Shown here piece after piece: positions 11,341-24,058 of a stretch of DNA of 64,000 nucleotides (the first letter of the stretch is position 1; every line of letters starts with the position of its first letter). The stretch is from contig LS997563.1 in assembly GCA_000469685.2 (NCBI GenBank), forward strand, positions 15,675,940-15,739,939, written 5' to 3'. Both the position numbers and the translations under genes were made by a program. The DNA comes from Haemonchus contortus. Its lineage: Eukaryota; Nematoda; Chromadorea; Rhabditida; Trichostrongylidae. Under the pieces are notes generated by a model, which was given only the letters and a program-made list of their open reading frames with translations, did no database searches and was not told the DNA's origin.

Positions 11341-13455
11341 CAGTCTGTGACCAACGTTCAGCTTAGAGATCAGCTCAGAATGGATGCAGTGCGCAGAGAG
11401 CGCAATGGTACGGAATCTGAGCAGTCTATGCTGACGCCTATTCCTTTCCCAGGTTCGTTCTATAGCAAATCAGAACCCTCTCCCGTAGAAGACGTTAAAT
11501 TTCGAGTACTCTCATCAGGAGTTCTTGAAGTTTTCAAAAGACATGTGCGTGAGAGGTTCTCAGACTTTACGAACGCACAGTAGGAAGGGTTGCGAGAGAT
11601 AAAGAGACGCGTTGCAGACGGTGAAATCCGTCTTTCTGTAAGCGACATTGGAGGAGAGTTCGTGGTTTTACCGCGTTCCCTGGACCGGGAGATCATTAAA
11701 CACCACCTCAATGATACTTCTGTTCACAGTGGCTCTACGGAAAAGGCGTTCCCCACCCAGTGTCACAGCACAGGCTGAATGCATTATGGGTATCTATTGG
11801 AAGATAGCAAAGTTGGATAATAAATTGATCAAAAGGTTAAAGTTGGACACTCCCTGGCCTGGTCGAAACTCATAATTGTCCAGCGGAAGTGAAAGCTCGG
11901 TAATGCTAGTGATTACAAAATCAGACCTATCATTAACTGTGTGGGAGGACCAACGGACTGGTTCCTCAATAAAATTGTTGGTCAGTCCTCCGATACATAC
12001 CTTCTCATTTGCCTAACACCAACGAATTCCTTGACCGCTTGCGTTCGTGTGGGTTTCAAGAAAACTGCGTAATACAGTCGATCGATGTAACCGCGCTCTA
12101 TACGAAGGTGAACAACAACAAAACTCTCAAAGCAGTTTCTGAAATGCTGAGTGAGCATGAAGCAGAAGTGGTGACGTTCGAACTGAGCAAGATTCACATT
12201 GTAATATTTCCAAGTGAAGCGGACAATATTTCTCTCAAAACCGCGAACTTGCTATGGGTCAACGTCTAGCACCGGTCTTAGCCATCTGTTTCATGAGCAG
12301 AGTGGAAAAGCATGCCCATTATGTACTGTGTTGACTGCTGTCTAATTAAATCAACGCAGCAGGAGATGGATGAGCTGTTCAACATCCTCAACCGACAGTC
12401 GCAGTATATCAAGTTCACGAGAGAGGTCCCGCACGAAGGCTGGCTTCCTTATCTTAACACGCAGATAAACATCTCAAGTGAAAGGTATCATGTGAAATGG
12501 TATCGGAAAAACAGCTCGAAAAACATCTCACTCCACGCTAAGTCTGCTCACCCTAAAGCTGTGAAACGTGCAGCTGCTCGAAACATATACAGAACAGCTA
12601 CGGAGTGTGTACAGGCGAAGTGGAACGGGAGGAGTCACGTAAGCTAGCATCTGGGATTGCAACCCTGAGTGGCTACGGGACAAAGCAGAGAAAGTCAGGC
12701 TCAAGAGGGCACCCGCTGAGAAATCATGAGAATATGGTGCATCTCCGCCTTCCGTTTGAATCAGACAAAGTCAGAAATACGGCAGTGCATTACACGAGCG
12801 GATTTGGCTAATGATGTTGTCTTGATAAATGTACCAGCAGACAATATCAAACGCCTTTTGATCCGCAACAGACTTTATGATCGTGCATGCGCGACAGATA
12901 GCTGCGTCATTTGTCCGTTCGGAAGGAGTGGAGATTTCACACAGCGAGGGACAGTATACCAACGTTAGTGTTCATCCTGTGACGAAATATATATTGGTGA
13001 GACGGGAAGGATGCTAGGCAGACGCGTTAAAGAACATTTAGCAGGTAAGAGGCGAGGAAGCCTACTAACGCCACTTGGCAGGCACCGATAAGGCACCGAT
13101 TGCCATAACGAATGAACTTCTGCCATTCTTTCCCATTTGTGGGCTTTAAGATCACCGCGCAATTCTTATCTTACAACCGTCAATGGTGTGTCACTGTTCC
13201 CTTGTAGTTCACGACATATAGTGGGAGGACAACGTCAGTGGAACCTCAGAAGGTTGGTTTCTTGGCAGGGATGTTTCGGTGTTTGAGTTTCTGGAAGTAG
13301 TTGGAACTGGCCTGATGCGTTTGGGCGCTTGGTCAGGTGAGCCACAGATCAGAGGCTTCGAACTATTTTTAGGTCCTGAAAACGACGATTCGGTCGAAAC
13401 GTTGACCAATAAAGCGGTTCAGCCATAACAAACCTGTACGGCAAAGCAACACTAA
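11341..13455 (+). mobile_element. Penelope-like element, near full-length but broken
   Basis: Order of remains: N-terminal region (11347-11778, with an in-frame TAG at 11581), RT finger motif with RPIINCVGGPTDWFLN (about 11915-11975), motif A region with SIDVTALYT (about 12078), motif B with MGQRLAPVLAICFMSR (about 12250), motif C region (MYCVDCC where related copies have YIDDCF), thumb (about 12400-12640), a Cys-rich linker (SCVICPFGR) and the GIY-YIG endonuclease (EIYIGETGRMLGRRVKEHLAG, 12983-13045). RT followed by GIY-YIG is diagnostic of EN-plus PLEs. Several frameshifts and the lost catalytic YxDD make it inactive. The 3' tail (13100-13455) matches the inverse of 9225-9560. Confidence 0.85.
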
Positions 13456-13465
13456 ACATAACGCT

Positions 13466-14260
13466 TAGTGATGTATTGTGAAGATCGCCGGTCTGCAGAA
13501 CTCCACGATCAATCACCTGAAGAGGATCTACCGCTGCATCCTTTCCTATATACCCCAGTCAAAGACCATAAGCGTTTCGCTGCAGACATGAGCTTTGATA
13601 ACCCAACATTGCCAACGATCAGGCCAATTGTCAACAGTATCGGTGGACCCAGTGGCGAAATTTTATGGTTTCTCAATTTCTGTATGGTTGATCTATGATC
13701 ATGGTAATCCTCTTGCATACCGGGTCCGGTGGTATCCTTTTGATAAACCGTCTTGGGTTTACTTTGCCTTACTATGAAATCGATTTCAATGATTTCGTCT
13801 TTCTTTTCAAAATCTTGGAAAGGGTGAAGCAAGCATTCATGCTAAACAAATTTCATGCCGAGCTTAAGAAAAGGCCGATCGTGGTGTATTCTCGAAGGCG
13901 GTCAGACGAACTGCCATTGCTTGGGATGCACCAACTAAAAGAGCATCAGGGCAATAAATTTGACAATAAAAGCAAAATCCTAGTCGACGAGAGTAGAAAG
14001 ACAATAAATTGTTCTCCATCTTCTCGTGAAATTACGCATCTTCGCCACAAGTCTGAATCTGATTCACGGAAATTAGTGCATGGTTGTGAAATGTGAACAT
14101 CTCTCACTCATTCCTTTTTGAGATAAGATCATTGAGTACTTCTCGTTTCACCTTCCAACCATCAGCAATGTCGTACTGGTATTCTTGTTGACATTAATAA
14201 GATTGACGTTAGCACTTATTGAACTGCAGAACCTGTACGGCGGAGCAGTGTAAAACCTTA
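13466..14260 (+). pseudogene. Second, diverged Penelope-like relic
   Basis: 13468-13698 encodes PLHPFLYTPVKDHK and IRPIVNSIGGPSGEILWFLN, an RT finger region resembling but distinct from the neighbouring PLE. 13860-14090 encodes an endonuclease-like C-terminal segment (LPLLGMHQLKEHQGNKFDNK). It ends near the AACCTGTACGGCGGAGCAG box at 14230-14250, a motif shared with the ends of the other PLE copies. Confidence 0.6.
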
Positions 14261-14915
14261 GCAACACGAACGGTCTTCTGAAGGACCTGCGTGGTAGCTT
14301 GAAGAGTAGGGTGCTCCGAGTATGGCTTGACTAGTTGCGTCACCGAAAAAGGAATTGCGATGGCCACATCAAGAAACAATTATAAGGACGGTCGAAGGAA
14401 AAACCTCGATGTTCGATTTTAGTCATCAGTGAACGAAATGTTGTCTTACCGAGAAATTCATAGAATTCAGAAGCATCTCTGAGGCAACTTTATATCCAGT
14501 AGTGTTCGAGGCGATTTTTGCCATGGCGTCCTTACCCCCTGGTTTGCATCCGCGAAGCGCACCAAAGCATAGCAGACTCAGTACAGCTAGCCACGACCAC
14601 ATCCGGCTTTGAATTTTCCAACTGTTGTCTTAGTCTTCTAGATACGGCGAGAACTGAAAATAAATCAAATCTGAAATTGATGAACTTTCCTGAATCCTAA
14701 CGATTCACATCTTCATACTTTTGTGCCCGATCGGACAGATTTAATGAACGTAGCATTTGAAGAGATCCACTGAGTAGCAATGTATGTAATAAATTCGAAA
14801 CTGGAGAAGAAGCAAATGAGAGGGCAATGACGTGCTTGGAAGAATTGGGCATCAAAATATATGGATGAAGGGGTGGAAATGTAGTAGTTAGGGGAACCAC
14901 CCATCCAAAGGTTAG
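14261..14915. other. No recognisable gene
   Basis: Minus-strand frames at 14697-14993 are open for about 98 codons, but overlap the arm of the fold-back element at 14918-15239 and show no known domain. Nothing else seen. Confidence 0.5.
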
Positions 14916-14917
14916 TA

Positions 14918-15239
14918 CCCTAAAATTCCATAGATAAGAGCGGGTGAGCCTACCGGTGAAAAATGAATTGGAAAAAATCGAAATTGAATGCAATCACCCC
15001 TCTAACTTGATGGATGGATAAATTAAACTTCGAAGAAGAAGTTAAGAAGAAGCCCCGCCCCTCAACTCTAAACCCCGCCCTCTTAATAACAGTTCATGTA
15101 GAAAAACAGCGATTTTTACGGATCGCGGGTTTAATTTATCCATCCATCAAGATAGAGGAGTGACTGCATTCAATTTCGATTTTTTCCAATTCATTTTTCA
15201 CCGGTAGGCTCACCCGCACTTATCTGTGGAATTTTAGGG
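14918..15239. mobile_element. Fold-back MITE with 111-bp inverted arms
   Basis: Arms CCCTAAAATTCCATAGATAAG... (14918-15028) and its inverse (15129-15239) differ at only a few positions. TA lies at both ends (14916-14917 and 15240-15241), suggesting a TA target duplication as in Tc1/mariner. The 100-bp spacer has two CCCCGCCC boxes. Confidence 0.75.
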
Positions 15240-15489
15240 TATATCAAGAAATGAACTCAGTCTAACGTGTTAATCCTTGTTATATTAGCACTGTATCAGA
15301 AGCGAAGGGGATTATGTGCACCAACTACCTGTGCTCTTTTATACGGGTTTAGCCACGAAAATGTAGTTTCGAGTAAGCCTAAGCAGGTAGGCAATTAGGA
15401 ACACCTGGGTGAACGAAATGTTAACATCGCGAAATGAAAGAAAAAAAGAAGGAAAACTTGCACACTGCGGTGCTCCTTCCTTCCTGAAG

Positions 15490-17033
15490 CATACCAGGGA
15501 AGGATCCCAAGTCGAGGGGGCCATTTGAAATGAGACCTACTTTACGAGGCGTATTTTCAGATGCTGATCACAAATCTGCTCTCCAAATTTGTCAAGCGAT
15601 TCTCTGAATGGAGTTATGAGGTGACATTGGGAAGGGCTAACATAAGGAAACTTAAATTACAAGGATCTGACAGGTTTGCCAGAGGCGGATTGGAGCAGTC
15701 GAAGGCTGACGCTTCATGATCGAGAGAGCAGGGTTTGGGTTCTGAATCATCATACTGAATTTTTCGTACTGAATTTTTCCCTCTTAGCCTAGGAAGGCCT
15801 TTGATGCTAATTTTATCGCGTTCTACGTGCTTTTGATAGTTGTGATAATAACGTTCTTACCAGACCCATGCAATATCGCCTTACATCCCTCCGGGGTCTG
15901 TTAATTGGCACCAGATTCGTCTGGGCGGATGAAAGAGCTGACCTGTACATTGGATGTTCACCGCGAATCACTGCGTAAGCCATATACGCATACTACACGC
16001 CACCATGTATGTGATCGAGTGCGAGGCGCATCCCAAGGGCAGAATCGACCAACTACAATGACTTGATCCTGTCAATAATCTATATGCACGATGAAATTGG
16101 AAGCAGTATGCGCACTCCTCGATCTCTGGCCCCAAGCGAGCCAGAGATCGCGGAGAGAGAGCAGCAAAGTAGGTGAAGTAACGCGGCTGCTCTCTGCAAC
16201 CACCCACTCTTTCGCCAATGTGCCTTGCCTTCTCAAGGATGGCCTATTGGTCAGAAGTCTTTCGTGGTTTCGGAGTGTGTACAATCGTACGTGGCGGCTC
16301 TGAACACTCTCCTCCACGAAAGAGGGTGGAGGTAATGAGCAGCTTGTACCACGGGGTTGATACAGCCGATCATGCTCATTCCTTCCCCGTCCAAAAATAT
16401 GATAACCACCCGTGGAGGAAAGTGTTTGGATCCAATGTAAACTTTTGCTTATTTACTGGGACTTGGCTTACTAACACCTGCCTACTTTCAGTTCTGTGCT
16501 GCTAGATTTGAGGACTTTATCTCTTACTCGTGACACGTAGCCTGCTGCTTAAGCACTCACCACGATCATTCTGACACACCTACACAACTCTGTTTTCGCC
16601 TACATGCAAAAAAATTGAAGCGATATTGCAGGGGTTGGGTAAGAACGTTGTCAACATAACTATCAAAAGGTCATAGAAAGTGTTGGAATCAACATCGAAG
16701 GAATTCCTAGGCATCAAAGAAAAAGTTCAATATAACGTTAAATTCTCGTCCCCCACAAAACCCAAACCCTAGCCTCTCGATTATGAAGCGTCACCCTCAC
16801 CACTGCTCCAATCCGCCTCTGGCGAACCTGTCCCATCTATGTACTTTAGGTTCTTTTATGTTAGCCATCCCTAAAATCACTTCACAACTCCATTCAGAGA
16901 ATCACTTGCCACATTTGGAAAGCAGATTTGAGGTAATCATCTGAATACACGTTTGGTAGTATAGGTCTCATTCCAAATAGCCATTTCGACTTTCGACTTC
17001 GGATTCTTACCCGGTCAGTCAAAAACTGGTATG
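15490..17033. mobile_element. Long inverted-repeat (fold-back) element
   Basis: Ends CATACCAG (15490-15497) and CTGGTATG (17026-17033). Arms of about 260 bp (15490-15755 and about 16755-17033) match in inverse with scattered substitutions, for example GCCAGAGGCGGATTGGAGCAG and its inverse. The spacer holds a perfect 11-bp hairpin (CGATCTCTGGC, 16120-16130 with 16140-16150) and a segment at 15890-16060 (TTAATTGGCACCAGATTCGT) that recurs at 58217-58245 in another fold-back element. Short frames in the spacer show no transposase motifs. Confidence 0.7.
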
Positions 17034-18900
17034 TCACTACATTTTGACCGAATGAAGGTTGTGGAACAAAAAGAGCTGAGATGCAATCAGCATTGGCCTA
17101 ATACAAATTTAGGAAAAGTGTGATATAAAGAAGAAAGGTAGAGCAACGTAAAAACTATTATTTTTTACTTATTTATTTAATGAATTTGGATTTTCTGCCG
17201 GAGAAGGTGTAGCTACATGGGAGATCAAATACTGTTATTAAATGATTTTTGTCTGAAGCGGTACAGTTGTTTCGTTCCATTTCGTAGTCATGGCGGAGAA
17301 AAATGCCTAAAAACTGAAAAGAAGCACGAGTAGCTAGTTTCCAATGTGGCGCATAAAACAAAACGCTTAGCGGAAATATATCACAAAGTGGAACACCTGC
17401 AGGGCAAGACATTCCTTAAAAGTAGTATCAAGAAATGGGTGCTCATGGTAGAGGAAGGAAAATGGACGTAAGAAAAAGTTCATAATGTACACCTTCCACG
17501 GAAAGTGGGCAGATAGATCCAGGTTTCGATTGGAGAACCGCAGGCACCGAACCAGTGTCAAAACTATTTGCGAGAGCGGCGTTTCTGCTGAGATCCTGGA
17601 CCAAATCTTGTGGAGGAAAGGGGAAAGAAGGCAGGTGGGGAAAATGACTAAGTGTCGAATAGTTCCAGGCGGATACCCATCGTGACGTTTCAGAGCATGA
17701 TGTGCTGGCAGTAGTCGCTTAACTCAGAATTCGCATTCCATCGTTTTCGCGATAGCTGATCGATCCAACCATACAATCGCGAGCGCTTCTCTCTCATCTT
17801 CAGCTGGACTGGGGTGCTTGCATGACAGTTGTGGCTTCTTCGTTTTTTACTCATTTCAGTCCAACCGCAGGCTAATTTAATGAAGTCCATTTCTATGATT
17901 TCTGAATAGGGTTATTACTTTCCGCTTAGAACATCATGGGCTTTACAACTGCGTACTATACCTTACCTTTGCTCTATGGGTTCTGGAGCACCATCAGTCG
18001 CAGAAGATGCTAGATGCAGAAAATCAAGCTTTCTCAGCTTTATCCAAACTATCGTGATCGGTTAGATCATTTCGCAAGATGAATGTTTCCGATGCGTCTA
18101 ACAACGCAGCTTACGACTGGCTCTGTGCACTCGTCGGGGTTGAGAAACTTGGTTTTTTCACATCAGAAGAGACCGGTTCTGTGTTAGCTCATTCTGTCAT
18201 TTCTGGATCTCGTCCCTGAATGCTTTTCTGTTCTCCGCCATTCAGACGATATCATCGGCACAAACGATGATCTCCAGTGATCCGTCCGAAATTCCCCATG
18301 TAGCTTTTTTTGAGAATCAGAAGAAAGAAGAATGGAGGAATGAGTTTGGGGTTGATCTCAGGTGTATGCCAACTGGCTTCTATTTCTTTTGTTAGGCCAT
18401 AAGGAGTCCGTTTAAATCTCTGCATCATCGTACATGCCATTTAAATCTTTTCCTTTCTCGAACCGCTTTTCGGAGGATCGATCTCCCACTAGTTCTCACA
18501 ATAGATAATGTCTCTGTTGTGCTTGGAGATGAAAACATTAGTACCGCTGATCGATAGCACCGGGGATTCCGCATTCTGTGAGCACAGAACTAGTAATTGT
18601 GCGAGCTGCTCAATCTTGTGGGTTCCATGAATCCTAAAATGGCATCTCTGTCATCCAGATTACGCTCTTCCCCAACCCTCATCCCTTTTGCTCCTCCCAC
18701 CTCATCCTCCGTTCATAATGGAATGTACCCAGCAAATAGCTTTAACTGAAAGCTGTGTTTCACACTAAAATTCCTTGCTTAGGAGCTCACTCAAGTGTTC
18801 TTGCCACCCGTGATTGACCTCAACTGGCTTTTTCACGATTTGCTTCTTACTATTCACTATACGGACTCTACTCACCCTACGGACAGTATCTTCAATTATA
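17034..18900. other. No recognisable gene
   Basis: AT-rich with scattered short frames on both strands (longest about 66-79 codons), none resembling a known domain and none with convincing splice borders. Confidence 0.45.
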
Positions 18901-18906
18901 TTTGAA

Positions 18907-19483
18907 CCAGTCGCGTCACCCGTCCTTCGCCAGCCCTCATTCCTTACTTTTACCAAGCAGTTGGAAGGTGTAGTGAAGGGGGCATTGATTTTATCCAACA
19001 CTGAGAGCTAGAGTGGACGGCTACCCGACCTGATCAGTAAGTAATAACGGTTCTAGGCGAAAGAATATGGTTTCGAGCTAAGCCTCAGTGTGGGAGGAGC
19101 GGCGGGGTGGAGCTGGGATGATAATTTCCTACAAAAAGGTTTGACGGATTATGAGTTGAACAATCAAATGACTCACCGACCTCGATACCCCTTGCTTCCT
19201 GAAGCTCAGATCGAAAAACTGCAAGTTCTCGACTAAGATATGTTAATAAGCATAAATATGAGCTAACCTCCTTATGTTGAAATTATGTTTGACTAACGCA
19301 GAGGTCTCCCAACTACATTATCACCTCCGATTTTATTCAAGACATATATAGCACGATGCCGGTACAGATCGAAATTACAGTTTTGAAGCGCCCACTTCAC
19401 TCTTCATCACTCACTTCACTCCGCAGTATCACGTACTCACTCTACTCCATCGACCTGCCAACCAAGGCACTGCCTTATATATA
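18907..19483 (-). mobile_element. Helitron-like non-autonomous repeat, copy 1
   Basis: On the minus strand it starts TTATATATAAGGCAG and ends ...GCGACTGG followed by T (CCAG at 18907-18910). It shares blocks with 29251-29784 and 41988-42512 (the ACTTCACTCCGCAGTA block, TTATCCAACACT, CTCATTCCTTACTTTTA). Directly beyond its 5' end (19487-19520) lies another CTGG terminus with hairpin GCCCGGCGTTAGCTAGGC, so two elements sit head to tail. Confidence 0.5.
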
Positions 19484-19486
19484 ACC

Positions 19487-20700
19487 AGTCGGATCGCCTA
19501 GCTAACGCCGGGCTCTCCTCCTTCTTGTGTCAAACCCATCCCGAGAAATGTCGAATTGAAGTAATTTTTTCCCTTTCTCAAAGTTTATATCCGCTGTTCA
19601 GCTGAGAGAAAGTATGAAACTGAAACAGAGCTCGAATAGATTATGTCATCGTAGCATATCACATAGGCTTTTTCTGACGAAAAAAGATTATCTCAAATCA
19701 AATCAAAACATCAAATTAATTCCGAAGACATGCTCGACGATGGCATAACTGACTGACAATTAAAGTCTTGAATGGTACTCGCAAATGTTGTCGAGTGATA
19801 ATGCCGCACATGATCAGATTTGGTTATCAACGAAGTTTTCTTCGCTGCGGATTTATCACTAATTGAAAATCCCAGATCATTAGCGGTCGGATGGGTTCAG
19901 TCAATCGAAACAAGAAAAAATTCGATGTGTCATTGAGTCAGAAACCTTGCTGGATAGCGGTCGTAGTCCAACAGCGAAAAATAAACCGAGTTTTCATATC
20001 GTTATGGAGGATTGCCTTTGATCAGTTCCTATCACTGCATCTGTCTTAATGAATGAAAAATATCAAAGAACAATGTTTGAATACCAAGGTATGACTGTTG
20101 ACATGAAGGGGATAACGAACCTGTTCGCTCTGGCCTTTTACATAGGCTCTTTGTGCTCGTTTGTTATCATTCCTTGTCACCAATCACCTTCGGTCCCTTC
20201 GTATTCTACATCAACTATCAAAGTGTTCCACCATTAATATGAAAGACTTTGTGGACTTAACGAAACCCGTTTTTTATGGCTCGTTATCTCTATCAGTTGT
20301 TATTAATCATTATCACTGAACATCTATGATCCCTTTTTAATCCATATGACTTACTAAACTACAAATGCTCCGCCGTTAGTACGAAGGAGGTAGCGAATCC
20401 TGCGGTTCTCGCCTTCTGAGGTGCTTTACCGACTCCTTCCAATGGTTATCACCTCTTTCACATATCATCAGTGTTCCCGTCCTGTCGCCTGCGCGCCCAA
20501 GATTGAACGCTCTGAGTTCACGGAGGCAGGAGTTATGAATTTGCGACCTAAAATTTTCATCGTTCATCGCCCCGCCCCCTGTGAACGGACTTCGATCCTA
20601 CCACTTACCATAAGTGTTCGCAGCCTATCGCCTGTGCTCATGCCAAATTTGAACGCTCTAGGCCCACGGGGACAGGAGTTATGAATTTCTGGTCAGACAA
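19487..20700 (-). repeat. Dispersed repeat and inverted minisatellite
   Basis: 19730-20060 matches the inverse of the 5.5-6.0 kb unit (CTTGAATGGTACTCGCAAATG, ACCTTGCTGGATAGCGG). 20430-20690 is two inverted minisatellite units (CCTGTGAACGGACTTCGATCC, CAAATTTGAACGCTCTAGG). The open frame 20421-20684 lies wholly in the minisatellite. Confidence 0.6.
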
Positions 20701-21209
20701 CTTAGCGAATTATATAAAGTAGGATGTTTGTGACTCGTTAAGGTATCCCGTTTTCTCTTCATTTAGATATCCATTCAACAAAACAATCCGACCACCAAAA
20801 TGTGGAAATCGGCAGGATGGGTCATGGGCTTTTATAGTGGTGTTATGAACAGTTAGGAACGGTAGTAAAAACCATTCGAAATTCTCGGTCGACTAAACAG
20901 GTTGGTGAGCTAGAGAGAAGACGCTGTGCCAGGAAAGCTAACAAAGAAAAGAGCCTGACTATCAGCGGTGTTAAGATCCGGGCAGATGATATTTCTCTTC
21001 TCAAAAACTCTGGAGGGGAAGGGGCAATATTGATGGAGGAGAGCTCAGCAGAAACACAATCAATGTAGCTAACATGTTGTGTTATTCACGAAAGTGACTG
21101 CTTCATATATAGAAGGATGAATTTTCAATATCACTACGTTGATCATAATCACAAAGCAACCCGGACGGACAGACCGACAAACCGACAAACCAAATTACTG
21201 CTTTATATA

Positions 21210-22112
21210 TTAGGTGTATGCATTAATTTCCGCCGCCGTCTTCAAAGGGTCGTTGCGCGAACCATGTTAGAGGTTCACCTGTGAATCCTATCATGTTCCG
21301 TACGATAAGGTATTAGCTACCTACTTAAGGGCAGACAGATCAGTTTTTCCCCATAATTCCGTTGTTCCCAGACTGATTCGTCATGGAACATGATAAACCG
21401 TTTTCCCGGGGCCCTTCTCCTGCTGTTTCTTTTCAAGGAAAATGGAATTGAAGCCCATCCGATGCATTTTGATACTTATGGAAGACAAGCTCTATCCGAA
21501 TGAACCTCCTGAGGTGGTTTCTCTTTACTCGAGAGTTTGCAAGGAAAGCGGAAAGCAAAAAGTAATGCTGTGTGTGCATTTGGTGGTGGGATCGAAAGGG
21601 TGTTGTGTACTGTGAATTGCTGAGCCCGAAGGAAACTGTTACTGCTGACCGCTACGAACACCAGCTTGACAGTTTGTAGGATGCTCTCATCTAGAAGCGG
21701 CCGTCATTCGCAAGAAAATATCATGAGATGTTGTTCCACCATGAACATGCCGGACCCCATGTTGCGAAGAATGTCCTTTAAAAAAATTGCAGTTGCTGGA
21801 TGGGATCAGCTTGTTCAGCCCGCACACTCTCCTGATCTTGCTCTTTCTGATTACCACCTATACCGGTCCATGCAAGTCAGTTTAGCAGATACACGCTTCC
21901 GGAATGCCGAAGAAGTGCGAAAATGGGTGGATGACTGGATTGCTTCGAAAGATGAAGAATTTTTCAGACCCGGAGTCAACAAGATACCAGAAAGATGGCA
22001 AGAGGTTGTAGCTCACGATGAGCAATACATTGGTTAATGTACACTTTCTTTCAATTTTGTAATAAATATATTTTTGCACACAAAAACGGCGGAAATTAAT
22101 GCACACACCTAA
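21210..22112 (+). mobile_element. mariner-family element, degenerate
   Basis: Ends TTAGGTGTATGCATTAATTT and its near inverse at 22090-22112, TA on both sides (21208-21209, 22113-22114). The frame at 21666-22037 encodes a mariner transposase C-terminus with PAHSPDLALSDYHLYRSM (the D of the DD34D triad region) and IPERWQEVVAHDEQYIG. The N-terminal half is frameshifted and shortened (903 bp against about 1.3 kb usual). It lies inside a TGTCGG-type dispersed repeat, whose halves flank it at 21110-21207 and 22115-22190. Confidence 0.85.
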
Positions 22113-22119
22113 TATAAGA

Positions 22120-22800
22120 AGGACAAGGAAGTGTAGAATAGAGCAACGTTTTCCATATCACAATTCAAGCGCGTAGAAACATTACGAAATGACTAATCAA
22201 AGCCGAGAACAGCATCTCGCATTTTCTCATGCCCCTACCACTACATTTCATTGAACATTATCCTAGCGATTAAACTCTGTTGGTTGTAGAGGCTCGGATC
22301 CAGGAGTTTATTACCCAAGGTTCCCCATACGACTTGGAGCTTTGAGAACCGAGTCATGATCATCTATCATCCAATTCTTTGGAAGAAAATGCTATATCTT
22401 CAGGCTCTATTTAGAAAAATAGGGAAGACACTATGCAACTTACGTAAGAATCTCGAAGATTTGTTCACGGATCAGCCCTCATTTCCATTAGGACAGCTAG
22501 CTAGCTTAAGCAATCTTTCAAACCATTATTCAAAGGCATAAGCATCGGCACGTTGTGAAAAACATTTGCAGACCCTGTCAGGACTCTGCGAAATCTCGTG
22601 TTCCAAAAAGTATCAATTGTTACTAATAAAGAGCAGCCGGCTTGTATAAACACAACCCTGCCAAAAGAAGGAGGGAAGCCCGTCTTGGCCGAGCGACCCG
22701 GCCTGCTGGAAAATAACGCACAATATGTGGATGACGCGGATTCCGCTGGAGTTTATTACATGCCTCAAACCGGCAGAAAGCGAGAACATTAACCTAAGCT
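22120..22800. repeat. Dispersed repeat remnants
   Basis: 22535-22620 and 22660-22690 match the 5890-6040 segment of the duplicated repeat (AAAGGCATAAGCATCGGCAC, AGAAGGAGGGAAGCCCG). No gene seen to 23460. Confidence 0.45.
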
Positions 22801-24020
22801 GTTGAGAGTTGATTGTTAGCCAGCAAAATGGGCAGTATCATAGTTCTTTGCGACATTGAAATCGCTTTTAGTCAGACTCCCACTCGGATAAGATTACATA
22901 AACCTCATAGTTTTGCAGATTCCTTTGACTAAAAGAACGAGATAGACCACCCACTCAACATTGCCGAATACAGATGCAAAGGATACTTTTTGGAGTTGAA
23001 CCATCGTCAACCATCCTTGAACCTCCTTACTGACGTCACTAAGGTCAAAAACAATCCGCTGGCAGAATTTTTTGCCAAACTCTATTTAGAAAATATTCTT
23101 TACGGGCGTCTTCCGCGCGAGTAACCCCAATAAAGCATTTGCAAATGTGATGGAGTGAATGAAAACATACCAGCGAGAAATCAAATTTTGAACGGTGCCA
23201 TCAATCTAATGTGTGTGTGAAATATGCAAAATATATACATAATATACGCAAAGGCGGATAGAGACCACCTTTTTTCATATACTCCAACGGGTGCATTTTA
23301 TCAAGAAAAAAGATGTCGTCAGTCAACTGAACTCTGTGTATGATCCTATAGGCATCGCTGGCCTCCTTTCAATGGGAATGGAACATCACATGAGGGAAAT
23401 GTATGAATGTGAAACAGACTGGAGGGAACAAACCCCAGAGCAGCAAACAAAGCAAGAACACTAGAAAAGTTTCACCACTCATCAGTGGCATAACACGTCT
23501 CCCACCCAAGAAGACAATGTAGGATAGCTATTCTAATGGCGAGATGGCAATCACTAATGTCATCAGAAAGTGCTTCCAATAAGTCAACATACTCAGTGAC
23601 GATGAGATCGCGCTGTCGTTGCCAACATTCATAACAAAACAAAAATATTGAATCTTGAGAGTCAAAGATATACTTAGAATAGACAGAAAATTGAGACGTG
23701 TACTTCTTTCGTGATCCGACAGAAGATAACACAGCCCATGATGGCACACTGAGCGTGCGTACCACTAAAATCAGTGATCTCCCCTATGGAATATATGGTC
23801 CAAGATGGCTCAGTGATGAGGAAGTCTCCAAGCGACTCCAAGCTGCCAACCGAAACTCATGGAATAGAGCCAGAAGGGCAATAGAAAAGTCGGATCGTTT
23901 CACTATCAAGTTGATTCGACAATGCAGGAAACAGTTGAGAATACCGATGGGATTGATTTCGCAAGATATTCGCGCCTCAGTTTGGTCACAGTGGTGATCG
24001 CACATGCAAGCAAAACCCGT

Positions 24021-24058
24021 CTTAGGGGGGGGGGGGGGGAGAGGGGGGAGGGGGGTGT
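24021..24058 (+). repeat. G-run tract, G-quadruplex-prone
   Basis: An uninterrupted run of G (about 14), then GAGAGGGGGGAGGGGGGTG. Four or more runs of at least four G within 38 bp. It lies 20 bp after the end of an unassigned plus-strand frame (23698-23997). Confidence 0.8.
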
